Below the pieces are notes generated by a model. That model was given only the letters and a program-made list of their open reading frames with translations, did no database searches and was not told where the DNA came from. From Marinifaba aquimaris (GTDB taxonomy: Bacteria; Pseudomonadota; Gammaproteobacteria; Enterobacterales; Alteromonadaceae), in contig NZ_JABULX010000029.1 in assembly GCF_013328345.1 (NCBI RefSeq), forward strand, positions 1 to 52,818: a DNA stretch of 52,818 nt. The letters are read 5' to 3'. The stretch's first letter is position 1. Every line of letters begins with the position of its first letter. Position numbers and translations under genes: made by a program. Positions 26,614-36,236 of this stretch are shown one piece after another.

Positions 26614-27743
26614 GTAAGCCAATTCGTGTTTTACAGTTTATTTGTTCTACTGGTTTTTACGGTGCTGAAAGATGGATTTTAGCATTGGCAAAAAATTTAC
26701 CTAAAGACGATTTTCCATGTGATTTAGCGGTGACGCTTGAGCATAACTCTCAAGATCTCGAATTAGTAAAACAATATAAAGCCCAGGAACTTGGCAAAAC
26801 TTTTGAAGTACCCATGAAGCATAAGTTTGATTTTTCTGTGGTTGATAAGCTTGCTGATATTATCAAAAAACAAAAATATGACGTCATTCATACTCATGGC
26901 TATAAATCCGATATTTTGGGTGTGTTAGCGGCTAAAAAAGCGGGTATCCGCTGTGTGGTGACGCCACATGGTTTCGAAAATGCAAAAGATTTTAAACTGC
27001 GCATGTTTATTTGGTTAGGTAATCGAGTGATGAAGTATGCCGATGTGGTTGTACCTTTATCAAAAGCCTTATGTGAAGATGTGCGTGGTTTTGGTGTAAA
27101 AGAAAAGCGCCTAGTTTATGTGCAAAACGGTGTCGATTTATCGGAAGTTGAAGAGCAAAAAGTAAAGGAAAACCCACTAAAATCAGTCGGTGATGCAAAA
27201 CGCATTGGTTTTGTTGGACAAATGATAAGCCGGAAAAATATCCATGATATTCTCGATATTTTTAACCAGTTAGCAGAAAAGCACCCCAATATCACGTTAA
27301 GCTTGCTCGGTGATGGAGAAAGTCGCGCTGAACTTGAGGTATATACTCAGGACCTGAAGCACAAAGAGCGCATTGAATTTTTAGGTTTTAGAGATGATAG
27401 ATTAGAACTTTTGCAAAGTTTTGATTTATTTGTCATGACATCAACTCTAGAGGGTATTCCTCGTTGTTTAATGGAAGCTACGGCGATGGGCATCCCGGTT
27501 GCAGCTTACAATATTGCCGGTATCGATCAGCTTATTGAACATGAAAAAACGGGGTTATTAGCGCCTTTTGGTGAAAAGGAATTACTAGCCAGTTATTGGG
27601 AAGAATTACTTTTTGATACCGACAAGGCGAAGCGCTTATCGGATGCCGCTTGTGACTTTGTTAATGAGCATTATGCTGGTAAGCGAATGGCCAATGAATA
27701 TACGGATGTATTTAAGAACGTTTTAGCAGGGGATTATGATTAA
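26610..27743 (+). CDS. Family 4 glycosyltransferase
   Basis: The product has 377 residues with a GTG start in a GTGA overlap. GT-B fold: FICSTGFYGAERWILAL is the acceptor-side glycine motif, and the C-terminal half has the donor EX7E motif within TLEGIPRCLMEATAMGIPVA. It retains the sugar anomer and acts in the cytoplasm or at the membrane. Tight coupling to genes on both sides places it in EPS repeat-unit assembly. Confidence 0.9.
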   Translation: MSKPIRVLQFICSTGFYGAERWILALAKNLPKDDFPCDLAVTLEHNSQDLELVKQYKAQELGKTFEVPMKHKFDFSVVDKLADIIKKQKYDVIHTHGYKSDILGVLAAKKAGIRCVVTPHGFENAKDFKLRMFIWLGNRVMKYADVVVPLSKALCEDVRGFGVKEKRLVYVQNGVDLSEVEEQKVKENPLKSVGDAKRIGFVGQMISRKNIHDILDIFNQLAEKHPNITLSLLGDGESRAELEVYTQDLKHKERIEFLGFRDDRLELLQSFDLFVMTSTLEGIPRCLMEATAMGIPVAAYNIAGIDQLIEHEKTGLLAPFGEKELLASYWEELLFDTDKAKRLSDAACDFVNEHYAGKRMANEYTDVFKNVLAGDYD

Positions 27744-28768
27744 TGGCTAATCAGCAAAGGCCGACAATTAAATTTATTTTATCGGTAGATACCGAGGAAG
27801 AATGGAACTGGTCTGGACCTTTTCCAGAAGAGCGCTTTGCTGTTGAAAACATTAAAAAAATCCCTGAATTCCAAGCTTTCTGTGAGTCGGTTGGTATAAA
27901 ACCAAGCTATTTTGTTGATTATGCGGTAGCGAATGACCCTAGCAGTGTCGATATACTCAAGTCACCAATGCAGGCTGGACAGTGCGAAATTGCTGGTCAC
28001 CTTCACCCTTGGGCTAATCCTCCCTATTTTGGTAAAACTTCTGAATTTGAATCTCATGTAGTTAATTTACCTTATGAGCAGGTGGAAGCGAAATTAAAGG
28101 TGTTGACTGAAAAATTAGAAACCGTATTTGGTGTTTCACCTCAAGCCTTTAGAACAGGGCGTTGGGGGATTAATGGTCAGATTTTAAAGCTACTCACTAA
28201 GTATGGTTATTGTATTGACTCGAGTGTATATCCATTTTACGAGAATCAATATTTCAATTGTTATGGTGCGCCAACCGACGCTTATTGGCCAAACTACGAC
28301 GATGTTTTAGAGGTAGGAGAGCAAAGAGAAATCTCTCAAATTCCTGTTACGGTTGGCTTTTCCAATACCCATTTTGATTTAAGCCACAAGATACACCATT
28401 TATTGTCTAGACCTAGTTTAAGGTTCTTTAGACCAATAGGCCTAGCTTGGCATCTAGGCCTATTAAAAAAACTATACATGTCACCTGAATTATCTACAGC
28501 CAATGAAATGTGCTTGTTAGCAAAACAAGCCATTAAACGCGGTGACGATTACATACACATGTACATTCATAGTTCGAGCTTATTATCCAATGCGACAGGT
28601 TTTGTTGTTGGAGAAAACCCCCTTGATGACATCACTCAAGCTATTAGCCAAGTGGTGAGTTTCCTTAAACAACATGTCAATGTTCAGTTTTGTACTATTT
28701 CCCAATACAACGAGCAGTGGATTAATAAATCGAGCTTGAGTGCGCTTAAAACGGAGCAAGCGCAGTGA
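27743..28768 (+). CDS. WalW/NodB-type polysaccharide deacetylase
   Basis: The product has 341 residues. The N-terminal SVDTEEEW contains the catalytic Asp (D16) of NodB-homology deacetylases, and GHLHPW at 85-90 supplies the metal-binding His pair. Later FRTGRWGI and YCIDSSV match the WalW subgroup, close to the polysaccharide deacetylases of XrtA/PEP-CTERM loci. No signal peptide is evident, so it probably acts on a cytoplasmic or lipid-linked precursor. It is coupled to both neighbours by overlaps of one and four bases. Confidence 0.85.
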   Translation: MANQQRPTIKFILSVDTEEEWNWSGPFPEERFAVENIKKIPEFQAFCESVGIKPSYFVDYAVANDPSSVDILKSPMQAGQCEIAGHLHPWANPPYFGKTSEFESHVVNLPYEQVEAKLKVLTEKLETVFGVSPQAFRTGRWGINGQILKLLTKYGYCIDSSVYPFYENQYFNCYGAPTDAYWPNYDDVLEVGEQREISQIPVTVGFSNTHFDLSHKIHHLLSRPSLRFFRPIGLAWHLGLLKKLYMSPELSTANEMCLLAKQAIKRGDDYIHMYIHSSSLLSNATGFVVGENPLDDITQAISQVVSFLKQHVNVQFCTISQYNEQWINKSSLSALKTEQAQ

Positions 28769-29814
28769 TTGAAGTTAAATTATTAACACCTGATTTAGAA
28801 GCTGAGTGGGACGATTACGTTAAACAACACCCATTAGCATCGGCTTATCATTTAACTGCTTGGAAAAAGGCAGTTGAGTTTGGTTATGGTCACACCTGTT
28901 TCTACTGGTTAGCCCTTAGAGACAATAAAATTGTTGGCGTACTTCCTACTGCTTGGATGAAAAACTGGCTGAGCAAAGGTAGTTTATGTGCACTCCCTTT
29001 TTGTGATCTCGGGGGAGTAATTGCTGATGACGAAGATACAAAAGTATCCTTAGTTAATCAGGCACTGGTCTTTATCAACCAAAAAGGGATTAATCGATTT
29101 GATAACCGTGCAAGTTTATCAAAAGATATACCATTAGCTGGCGAATATGAAGTGGCGCCTAAAGTTAGAATGTTGATGCCATTTCCCGAAACATCCGCTG
29201 AGTTACTTGCCAGCTTTAAATCTAAATTACGAAGCCAAATTAACAAAGCTAAGAAGAATGGTTTGACGGCTGAAGTGGGCCGAGATCAAGCTTTCCTTGA
29301 TGGGTTTTATCAAGTATTTACTCGCAATATGCGCGATCTTGGTTCACCTGTTCACAGCAAAAAATGGTTCGAGCAAATCCTTCACGCATATGGAGATAAT
29401 GCCATTATTGCTAACGTTTATGCCGAAGGTAAAGTCGTTGGTGCAGGCATCGTCCTTTTTTGTGGTGATAAAGCTTGTATTCCTTGGGCTTCAACTAATG
29501 CTGATTATAACCGCTTAGCACCTAACATGTTGCTGTATTGGACCTTACTTGAGTTTAGTAATGACAGAGGGTGTAAGGAATTTGATTTTGGCCGTTCAAC
29601 ATTAGGTGAGGGCACTTACCGATTTAAGAGTCAGTGGGGAGCCAAACCGAGTTTACTCGATTGGAAGAGTTTTCAAGCTGATGGCCAAGTTATCGAAGAA
29701 AAACCCGGTCAAAAAGGCAAAGCGCGAGAGCTAGTTGAACAGACATGGCGCAAACTCCCTGTCGGTTTAAGTGAGTTTCTTGGCCCTAAAATTCGCAAGC
29801 ATATTAGTTTGTGA
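28765..29814 (+). CDS. FemAB-like protein, XrtA/PEP-CTERM-locus type
   Basis: The product has 349 residues with a GTG start in a four-base overlap. It has the duplicated GNAT fold of the FemAB/FemX family: HPLASAYHLTAWKKAVE, LPFCDLGGVI, a basic FKSKLRSQINKAKKNG helix and EFDFGRSTLGEGTYRFKSQW near the C-terminus. That pattern matches the FemAB family normally found in exosortase A EPS loci. It probably adds an amino acid or acyl group to an EPS precursor. Confidence 0.88.
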   Translation: MIEVKLLTPDLEAEWDDYVKQHPLASAYHLTAWKKAVEFGYGHTCFYWLALRDNKIVGVLPTAWMKNWLSKGSLCALPFCDLGGVIADDEDTKVSLVNQALVFINQKGINRFDNRASLSKDIPLAGEYEVAPKVRMLMPFPETSAELLASFKSKLRSQINKAKKNGLTAEVGRDQAFLDGFYQVFTRNMRDLGSPVHSKKWFEQILHAYGDNAIIANVYAEGKVVGAGIVLFCGDKACIPWASTNADYNRLAPNMLLYWTLLEFSNDRGCKEFDFGRSTLGEGTYRFKSQWGAKPSLLDWKSFQADGQVIEEKPGQKGKARELVEQTWRKLPVGLSEFLGPKIRKHISL

Positions 29815-29839
29815 TTAATAATATTGGATAGAAAAAAGT

Positions 29840-31774
29840 ATGTGTGGGATAGCTGGTTTTAGCCGCTTCAATAATCAAGCTGCTTCGGTTGAAATGCTAA
29901 ACAAAATGGGCCAAGCAATTTATCATCGCGGCCCTGATGCTGGAAGTGAATATTTGGATGTAGACATTGCACTTTGTCATCGTCGTTTGAGTATTATCGA
30001 TTTATCTGAAGCAGGCACTCAGCCGATGCATTCAAGTGATGAACGTTATGTGATTGCATTCAATGGTGAGATTTATAATTTCCAAGAGCACAGAGCTGCT
30101 TTAGTTAAAAGTGGTTATCAATTTAATACACATACTGACACTGAAGTTATCCTAGCTCTGTATTCTCTAGAGGGTGAAAAGTGCTTAGATAAGCTAAATG
30201 GCATGTTTGCTTTTGCCATCTGGGACAAACAAGATAAATCACTTTTTATTGCCCGTGATCGCATGGGTAAAAAACCACTTTATTACCACTTTGATGGTCA
30301 AAATCTCTTTTTCGCGTCTGAACTTAAATCATTACTTGCAGTAAATTTAATTCCACAGATAATTCGTACCGATGCGGTTTATGATTTTTTTGCTTATCAG
30401 TATATTCCTGATCCCAAAACTATTTTCGAAGATGTCTACAAATTAGAGCCAGGACATTTTTTAACACTTGATGCTAATGGCTTAAATAAGAAGCAATACT
30501 GGGATGTAACTTTTGCACATACCTTAGATAAGTCGGAAGAAACGTTTAAAAACGAATTAACAGAATTAACCAAGTCTTGCACACAAAACCGAATGATCTC
30601 TGATGTCCCCCTCGGTGCGTTTCTAAGCGGTGGAGTTGACTCAAGTGGTGTGGTGGCGATGATGTCTGACATAGCCAAGGAAAAAGGTGATAAAGCTGTT
30701 ACTACGTGTTCAATTGGCTTTGATGAAAAGAAATATAATGAAACTGAGTTTGCTCAAATGGTTGCCGACAAGTATAAAACTGACCATCACGAGTTTACTG
30801 TTCATCAAAATGTCGAAGACAATTTGGAGAAAATTGTTAGTTATTTTGATGAACCTTTTGCCGATCCATCGCTTGTTCCTACTTACTTTGTATCGGAGCT
30901 AGCTCGCCAACAAGTAACTGTTGCCGTTGCGGGTGATGGTGGTGATGAAGTTTTTGCCGGTTATGAAAAATACTCAGTTGATCATCTAGAGAATAAGCTA
31001 AGAGATAAATTCCCAGCTTGGCTTCGCAAAGGTTTATTCCCTGTACTGGCTAAACTGGCAGGCTGTGTGCCGCTAACCCCGTTTAGACGTGCCAAGTCTT
31101 TACTAACGAGTTTGTCTGTAGACCCTGCGATGGGCTTTTACATCTCTAACTCATTTATGAAAGATGAAACCTGGCAGGGCCTTGTCAATGATAAAACCAA
31201 ATCGCAATTAGCGGGCTACCATCCCTCTCAAATTACCATTAACACTTATAACAAAGCTGACGGCCCTGATCATATTGCAAAAATACTTTATACCGATATG
31301 AAAACCTATTTACCGGGCGGTATTTTAGTTAAGGTCGATAGAATGAGTATGGCTAATTCACTTGAGGTTAGAGCGCCAATACTGGATTTTAATTTGGTTG
31401 AATATGCTGCCAAAATCCCTTCTAAGTTTAAGTTTAATACTGAAAAGGGTGGGGAGAAGAAATACATCTTAAAAGAGATATTTAAACCACTTTTATCCGA
31501 TGACATTCTTTATCGTAAAAAAATGGGCTTCTCAGTACCGCTTGCTAATTGGCTCAGAGAAGAGATCAAAGACATCGCCCAAGAAAGACTCTTTAATCGT
31601 GAGCATGGGTTAAAAGATTATTTTAAACCCGAGGCAATTAATAAACTTTGGTTAGAGCATCAATCTGGCAAGGCTGATCACTCATCACCAATTTGGAGCA
31701 TGTTGATGTTCCAAATGTGGTTTGATAACTATGCAAATGAAAAATTAGCGGTAACTGAGGCTAACAATGACTAA
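29840..31774 (+). CDS. AsnB-like amidotransferase of XrtA/PEP-CTERM EPS loci
   Basis: The product has 644 residues. Cys2 (MCGIAGF) is the N-terminal glutaminase nucleophile, and the ATP-pyrophosphatase loop FLSGGVDSSG lies at about 260-270. Glutamine-derived ammonia would amidate a carboxylate. In EPS loci the target is thought to be a uronic acid or a linked amino acid, which fits the adjacent FemAB-like gene. The length equals the XrtA-associated amidotransferase subgroup, longer than E. coli AsnB (554). It overlaps the next gene by eight bases. Confidence 0.9.
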   Translation: MCGIAGFSRFNNQAASVEMLNKMGQAIYHRGPDAGSEYLDVDIALCHRRLSIIDLSEAGTQPMHSSDERYVIAFNGEIYNFQEHRAALVKSGYQFNTHTDTEVILALYSLEGEKCLDKLNGMFAFAIWDKQDKSLFIARDRMGKKPLYYHFDGQNLFFASELKSLLAVNLIPQIIRTDAVYDFFAYQYIPDPKTIFEDVYKLEPGHFLTLDANGLNKKQYWDVTFAHTLDKSEETFKNELTELTKSCTQNRMISDVPLGAFLSGGVDSSGVVAMMSDIAKEKGDKAVTTCSIGFDEKKYNETEFAQMVADKYKTDHHEFTVHQNVEDNLEKIVSYFDEPFADPSLVPTYFVSELARQQVTVAVAGDGGDEVFAGYEKYSVDHLENKLRDKFPAWLRKGLFPVLAKLAGCVPLTPFRRAKSLLTSLSVDPAMGFYISNSFMKDETWQGLVNDKTKSQLAGYHPSQITINTYNKADGPDHIAKILYTDMKTYLPGGILVKVDRMSMANSLEVRAPILDFNLVEYAAKIPSKFKFNTEKGGEKKYILKEIFKPLLSDDILYRKKMGFSVPLANWLREEIKDIAQERLFNREHGLKDYFKPEAINKLWLEHQSGKADHSSPIWSMLMFQMWFDNYANEKLAVTEANND

Positions 31775-32837
31775 TCGTGTTGTTCAGTTAGATATACTCA
31801 GAGCCATTGCTATTCTTTCGGTATTTTTAGCGCATACAGTCTTGAGTTACGGTGCCCCGAGTGTAATTGCACCTTTGCAATTTGGAGGCACAGGTGTTGA
31901 CTTGTTTTTTGTACTATCGGGCTGGTTGATAGGTAGCCAGCTATTTTCTGAATTGAATAAATTTGGCAATATCGAAATTCGTCGTTTTTGGGTTAGACGT
32001 TGGATGCGAACGCTACCGGCTTATTATGCGGTACTTATTTTCACCATAATCCAATTATCCTTAACCAAGGATAGTTTTGAGTTTCCTTTTCACTATTTCT
32101 TTTTTACTCAAAATTATGATCTGCCACTTACCTTTTTTCATGTCAGTTGGTCACTGTGTGTGGAAGAGCAGTTTTATTTGGTGATTGCCCCTGCCATCGT
32201 GTTACTTGCTAAGGTAAACAGGCATACGCGCACAGCTATTTTACTATTGATTCTGTTATTACCATCGGTTTTTAGATATCTAGGTTGGTACGACAGTAAT
32301 GAGCAAACACATGTCAGGTGGGACTGCTGTATTATGGGGATTATTTTAGCTCACCTGAAACATTCCTATCAGAGTTTTTGGCAGTTTTTGATAAAGCACG
32401 CTTGGAAGTTTGCTTTACTGTCGCTGGTTATTTATTTTTATTTTTATTTAGCGCGCTGGAATCGAGAAATTTACCTCGCTGAGCCAAGCAAGCTAATCCT
32501 AGCTTTTGTTTTTGGTGCTTGGGTAATTTGGGCTAACAGCTTTAAGGAGGACTGGCACTTTAAAGGTGAGGCGATTGTTATGTACATATCGACACGCTCT
32601 TATGCCATTTATTTATTGCACCCGGATGCCTTGGCTGTATGTAAACGTTTAATCAAAGATGCACCATTTGTTGTTTATCTTGCCGTTGCATTTGCTATTT
32701 CTTGCTTGGTTGCCGAGTGCTTATATCGTTTGATTGAATTACCTGGTATGAAAGCTAGAAGCAAATTCAGTTTTTCTCAGAGCCGAAAAAAAACGGATTT
32801 TAATATGCAGCAAGAATCGAAAGTGGCTTCGAGTTAG
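31767..32837 (+). CDS. Membrane acyltransferase, family 3 (OafA-like)
   Basis: The product has 356 residues and about ten hydrophobic segments. It has the N-terminal LDILRAIAILSVFLAHTV with the catalytic His, WVRRWMRTLPAYYAVL, and HVSWSLCVEEQFYLV with the conserved Glu-Glu. It O-acetylates sugars from the inner membrane. It is the first of three acyltransferase-3 genes in the locus, which suggests several separate acylation sites. Confidence 0.9.
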   Translation: MTNRVVQLDILRAIAILSVFLAHTVLSYGAPSVIAPLQFGGTGVDLFFVLSGWLIGSQLFSELNKFGNIEIRRFWVRRWMRTLPAYYAVLIFTIIQLSLTKDSFEFPFHYFFFTQNYDLPLTFFHVSWSLCVEEQFYLVIAPAIVLLAKVNRHTRTAILLLILLLPSVFRYLGWYDSNEQTHVRWDCCIMGIILAHLKHSYQSFWQFLIKHAWKFALLSLVIYFYFYLARWNREIYLAEPSKLILAFVFGAWVIWANSFKEDWHFKGEAIVMYISTRSYAIYLLHPDALAVCKRLIKDAPFVVYLAVAFAISCLVAECLYRLIELPGMKARSKFSFSQSRKKTDFNMQQESKVASS

Positions 32838-32842
32838 TAATT

Positions 32843-33943
32843 ATGAAAAAAATGAAAATAGTACATCTTACCTACGATATGCGCATTGGTGGTACTGAAA
32901 TGGTCATCAAAGGCTTGGTTGAGGGCTCTGTCGATCGCTTTGATGTTGAAATTTTATGCCTTGAACCGCGGTTAGGTCCATTTGGCGAGCATCTCGTTGA
33001 ACAAGGCATAAAAGTGACTAACCTCAATTGGCTAGGTGGTTTTAATGTCGATTTGATCAAAGGTATTCGACAATACATAAAAGAAAATGATGTAGATATT
33101 TTACATTGCCATCAATATACCCCTTGGGTGTATGGCACTTTGGCTTCATTATTTTGCAAAACAAAAGTTATTTTTACTGAGCACGGACGTTTTTATCCCG
33201 ACTCTTCGAGTAATAAGCGAAAAATTGTTAACCCTATTCTGACTTTCTTTACTGAGCATATCAGTGCCATCTCTAGTGCAACTAAGCAAGCTTTGGTTGA
33301 ATATGAGTTTTTACCAGAGAGAAAAATTGAGGTGATCTATAACGGCATAAAGCCACTTCAAGCCTCAAAAGAGGGAGCTGAAAAGTTGAGAGCTGAGTTG
33401 GGTATTGCTTCTGGTGCCAAAATTTTTGGCACAATTGCTAGGCTCGACCCAATTAAAAACCAGCGTATGATGATTAATGCATTTGCTGAATTACACAAAG
33501 AACAGTCCGATGTTGTTCTGGTTATTGTCGGTGATGGTGAAGAGCGTAAACCGTTAGAGTCACAAGTCTCTGATCTGGATATTACCGATGCGGTATTTTT
33601 CACAGGTTACAAAGATAAACCTGCTGAATATTTAGCCCTTATGGATATATTCTTGTTATCATCTCTGAGTGAAGGTACATCCATGACTTTATTGGAAGCT
33701 ATGTCTTTAGGGAAACCTTGTGTAGTGACCGATGCCGGTGGTAATCCTGAAATAATCATTGATAAAAAGAATGGTTTAGTTACACCAAACGATAACCAAA
33801 GCGCTTTTGCTAAAGCGATGAAAGATATATTGAACCCAGATTTAATCAATACCTTTGCCAACAATGCAAAAATCAGGTTTCAAGAAAACTTTACACTACA
33901 AAACATGGTAAACAGTTATGTTGAACTTTATAAAAATAATTAA
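32843..33943 (+). CDS. Family 4 glycosyltransferase
   Basis: The product has 366 residues, close in style to the XrtA-associated GT4 enzymes. HLTYDMRIGGTEMVIKGLVE is the acceptor motif and LSEGTSMTLLEAMSLGKPCV the donor-binding EX7E motif. It is cytoplasmic or membrane-peripheral. Its last 26 bases overlap the start of the secreted orphan gene, which is unusually long for a coupling overlap. Confidence 0.9.
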   Translation: MKKMKIVHLTYDMRIGGTEMVIKGLVEGSVDRFDVEILCLEPRLGPFGEHLVEQGIKVTNLNWLGGFNVDLIKGIRQYIKENDVDILHCHQYTPWVYGTLASLFCKTKVIFTEHGRFYPDSSSNKRKIVNPILTFFTEHISAISSATKQALVEYEFLPERKIEVIYNGIKPLQASKEGAEKLRAELGIASGAKIFGTIARLDPIKNQRMMINAFAELHKEQSDVVLVIVGDGEERKPLESQVSDLDITDAVFFTGYKDKPAEYLALMDIFLLSSLSEGTSMTLLEAMSLGKPCVVTDAGGNPEIIIDKKNGLVTPNDNQSAFAKAMKDILNPDLINTFANNAKIRFQENFTLQNMVNSYVELYKNN

Positions 33944-35345
33944 AAATGTAGTACAACCCAAGGTTTATAATTCAGTTTTATTGGTCGCTTTATCATCAAT
34001 AGCTAACGTGAGTTATGCTTCATCGGAAAACTCAAGCTGTACCCAGAGTAATGAATTTCTAACATCAGATAACTTAGAAGCATTAAGAAAATACTATGCT
34101 GATGTTAATTACAATTGTGATTGGTGGAGCCCTGTTAGCAAGGCATTGAGTTTACCACTTGTTGATATAGATAATTTTGAATATGAAGGTGGATTTAGAT
34201 TATCAGCAGCTAAGATGCTAGAGGGGGGCGATCAGTACTCTACCGTCGATTTTTCTTATGGTGCCATGACCTACAACCCGGATAACAATTCTATCTTTAT
34301 GGCAGGACAGCCAACGCATGGTGGCATTGTTGAATTCCCGGTTCCAGAAATCGTTCAGTCTACAGATGTTAGTGACTTTAATGTCTCTGAAACACCGCTA
34401 CAGCCATATTTTCGCTTTTATACACAAGGTGATGCCGCATCAATTGAATTGACTGGTATTAGTACCTATTTTCGTATCACAGGTATTAGCAAGGTTGGTC
34501 GTTCACTCATCGTTAGCTACATCAATTGGTATGATGCAAATGGGAGTGAAACGGATACATCAATCGTTATTAAAGATGCTGATGATTTGGCTAACAGTGA
34601 GATATTAGGCCCTTATCAAATTCAAGGTGCTGCACATGCCAGTGGCTGGATCACGCCTATCCCTGCTGAATGGAAAAGCATTCTTGGCGGTAGCTACATC
34701 GTCGGTAACCAAGCTTATGCTGCTATTTCGTCGAGACTTTCTGTTGGTCCATCTGCTTTTGCTTTTTATCCGCTAACCGATATGGTCACCAAGCAACCAG
34801 GACCAGTACCCACTACGCCTTTACTGGATTTTCCTCTCGGCAATATGCTTCATGATACAAAAATATACTCAATGCCAAGTGATCGAGAGAATATTTTAGC
34901 CAATACCGATAGAAAAAATATGTTATGGACAAACAAAAGTGGAGCTGCAATTGGTTTTATCTTACCTGGTTCAAGATCATATATAACGATTGGAAAATCG
35001 GGCGGACACTTTTCTGGTATCGGTTATAAGGTTCCACAAAAAAACAGTGGCACCGATACGCCTTGTGGGGGACCTTGTTCTTTTGATGCTAGAGATAACT
35101 ACTCATATTACTGGTTGTGGGATGTCGCTGATTTAATGAAAGTTAAATACGGCATTATGCAACCTTATGATGTTAGACCTTATAGCTATGGTATTTTTGA
35201 CGTACCAGTAGACTCGCAAATTCAGGTATCAAGTGGTGCTTATGACCCTGTTTCGAAAAGACTATTTCTCTCATTTAAAGGTGGCGATCAGGAAAGCTTG
35301 TACAATCGTCCACCTCTCATACTGACATATAAATCAAAACTATAG
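33918..35345 (+). CDS. Secreted protein of unknown function inside the EPS operon
   Basis: The product has 475 residues. A long N-terminal region (about 1-36, ending NVSYASS) looks like a signal peptide, so it is periplasmic or extracellular. I recognise no family. The body is beta-rich with repeated turns (FSYGAMTYNPDNNSIFMAGQ, then SGAYDPVSKRLFLSFKGG), suggesting a propeller. Cysteines pair up near the start and in DTPCGGPCSFDARD. No PEP-CTERM tail is present. The start overlaps the GT4 gene by 26 bases and an adjacent in-frame TTG is possible. It might bind, trim or export the EPS. Confidence 0.75.
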   Translation: MLNFIKIIKNVVQPKVYNSVLLVALSSIANVSYASSENSSCTQSNEFLTSDNLEALRKYYADVNYNCDWWSPVSKALSLPLVDIDNFEYEGGFRLSAAKMLEGGDQYSTVDFSYGAMTYNPDNNSIFMAGQPTHGGIVEFPVPEIVQSTDVSDFNVSETPLQPYFRFYTQGDAASIELTGISTYFRITGISKVGRSLIVSYINWYDANGSETDTSIVIKDADDLANSEILGPYQIQGAAHASGWITPIPAEWKSILGGSYIVGNQAYAAISSRLSVGPSAFAFYPLTDMVTKQPGPVPTTPLLDFPLGNMLHDTKIYSMPSDRENILANTDRKNMLWTNKSGAAIGFILPGSRSYITIGKSGGHFSGIGYKVPQKNSGTDTPCGGPCSFDARDNYSYYWLWDVADLMKVKYGIMQPYDVRPYSYGIFDVPVDSQIQVSSGAYDPVSKRLFLSFKGGDQESLYNRPPLILTYKSKL

Positions 35346-35354
35346 AAAATTTGC

Positions 35355-36218
35355 ATGGATAAGCCATTAATTAGCGTTGTTATACCTGCGTATAATGCCG
35401 GACAATACATTGAAGAAACACTGCAAAGTGTTTTTAAACAAGATTATAGCAACCTAGAGATACTGGTCGTTAATGACGGTTCGACAGATAATACGTTAGA
35501 AATCTTAAACAAATACCAAGATAAAATTACGATTTTCGATATAGCTAACTCGGGGGTTTCTTATGCTCGAAACTTTGCAGTCGAACATGCTAAAGGTGAT
35601 TGGCTAGCATTTATTGATGCTGATGATCTTTGGGATACGGATAAATTATCCAAGCAGTACGCGCAGTTGAACGGAAATTTATGGTCTCATTGTAATTCGT
35701 ATTACATTGGTGAAGAGCAATCGGGTAAAGTGACTCGGGCTGAGCTTTCTGAACTAGCAGGTGGTTTTATTTTTGATAAGTTAATACTTGAAAATTTTAT
35801 CACCACTTCAACAATCCTAATTGATAAACAAATCTTTATTGATGCAGGAGGCTTTGATGAGAAGCTAGCAGCGCTTGAAGATTGGAAACTTTGGCTCGAT
35901 ATTGCTATTAAACACCCGATTTCATACATCGAACAGCCCGTTGCTAAGTATCGTGTTTACCAAGGGTCTACCTCTCGTAAAGCAAGAAAAATGTTGCCTC
36001 TTCATTTAGCTGTCATTAATAGTGTTCTCGGCGACAGTGATTCTGAAATCAAACAAAAAGCATACATTAAATCTTATAATATCTGCTCTTATATTGCTGA
36101 AGATGCAAGTGATAACAAATTCGCTTTTTCTTGTGCATGGCAAGCATTCCAGCTTGAAAAATCGTCAATGAAATCAATAAAACGACTTTTACGTTGTCTT
36201 ATTAACCTTGTCTTTTAA
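35355..36218 (+). CDS. Family 2 glycosyltransferase
   Basis: The product has 287 residues. The classic GT-A pattern is complete: ISVVIPAYNAGQYIEETLQS, VVNDGSTDNT, ANSGVSYARNFAV and the DxD in FIDADDLWD. A WRD-like LEDWKLWLD follows with the catalytic base. There are no membrane segments, so it acts at the inner face of the membrane. It starts ten bases after the secreted orphan and 19 bases before the next GT gene. Confidence 0.92.
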   Translation: MDKPLISVVIPAYNAGQYIEETLQSVFKQDYSNLEILVVNDGSTDNTLEILNKYQDKITIFDIANSGVSYARNFAVEHAKGDWLAFIDADDLWDTDKLSKQYAQLNGNLWSHCNSYYIGEEQSGKVTRAELSELAGGFIFDKLILENFITTSTILIDKQIFIDAGGFDEKLAALEDWKLWLDIAIKHPISYIEQPVAKYRVYQGSTSRKARKMLPLHLAVINSVLGDSDSEIKQKAYIKSYNICSYIAEDASDNKFAFSCAWQAFQLEKSSMKSIKRLLRCLINLVF

Positions 36219-36236
36219 TTCGAAAAGAGAATAGTT

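Noticed and set aside
33918-35345. PEP-CTERM sorting tail on the secreted orphan
   Set aside because: The C-terminus (RPPLILTYKSKL) lacks a PEP motif, hydrophobic helix and basic end.
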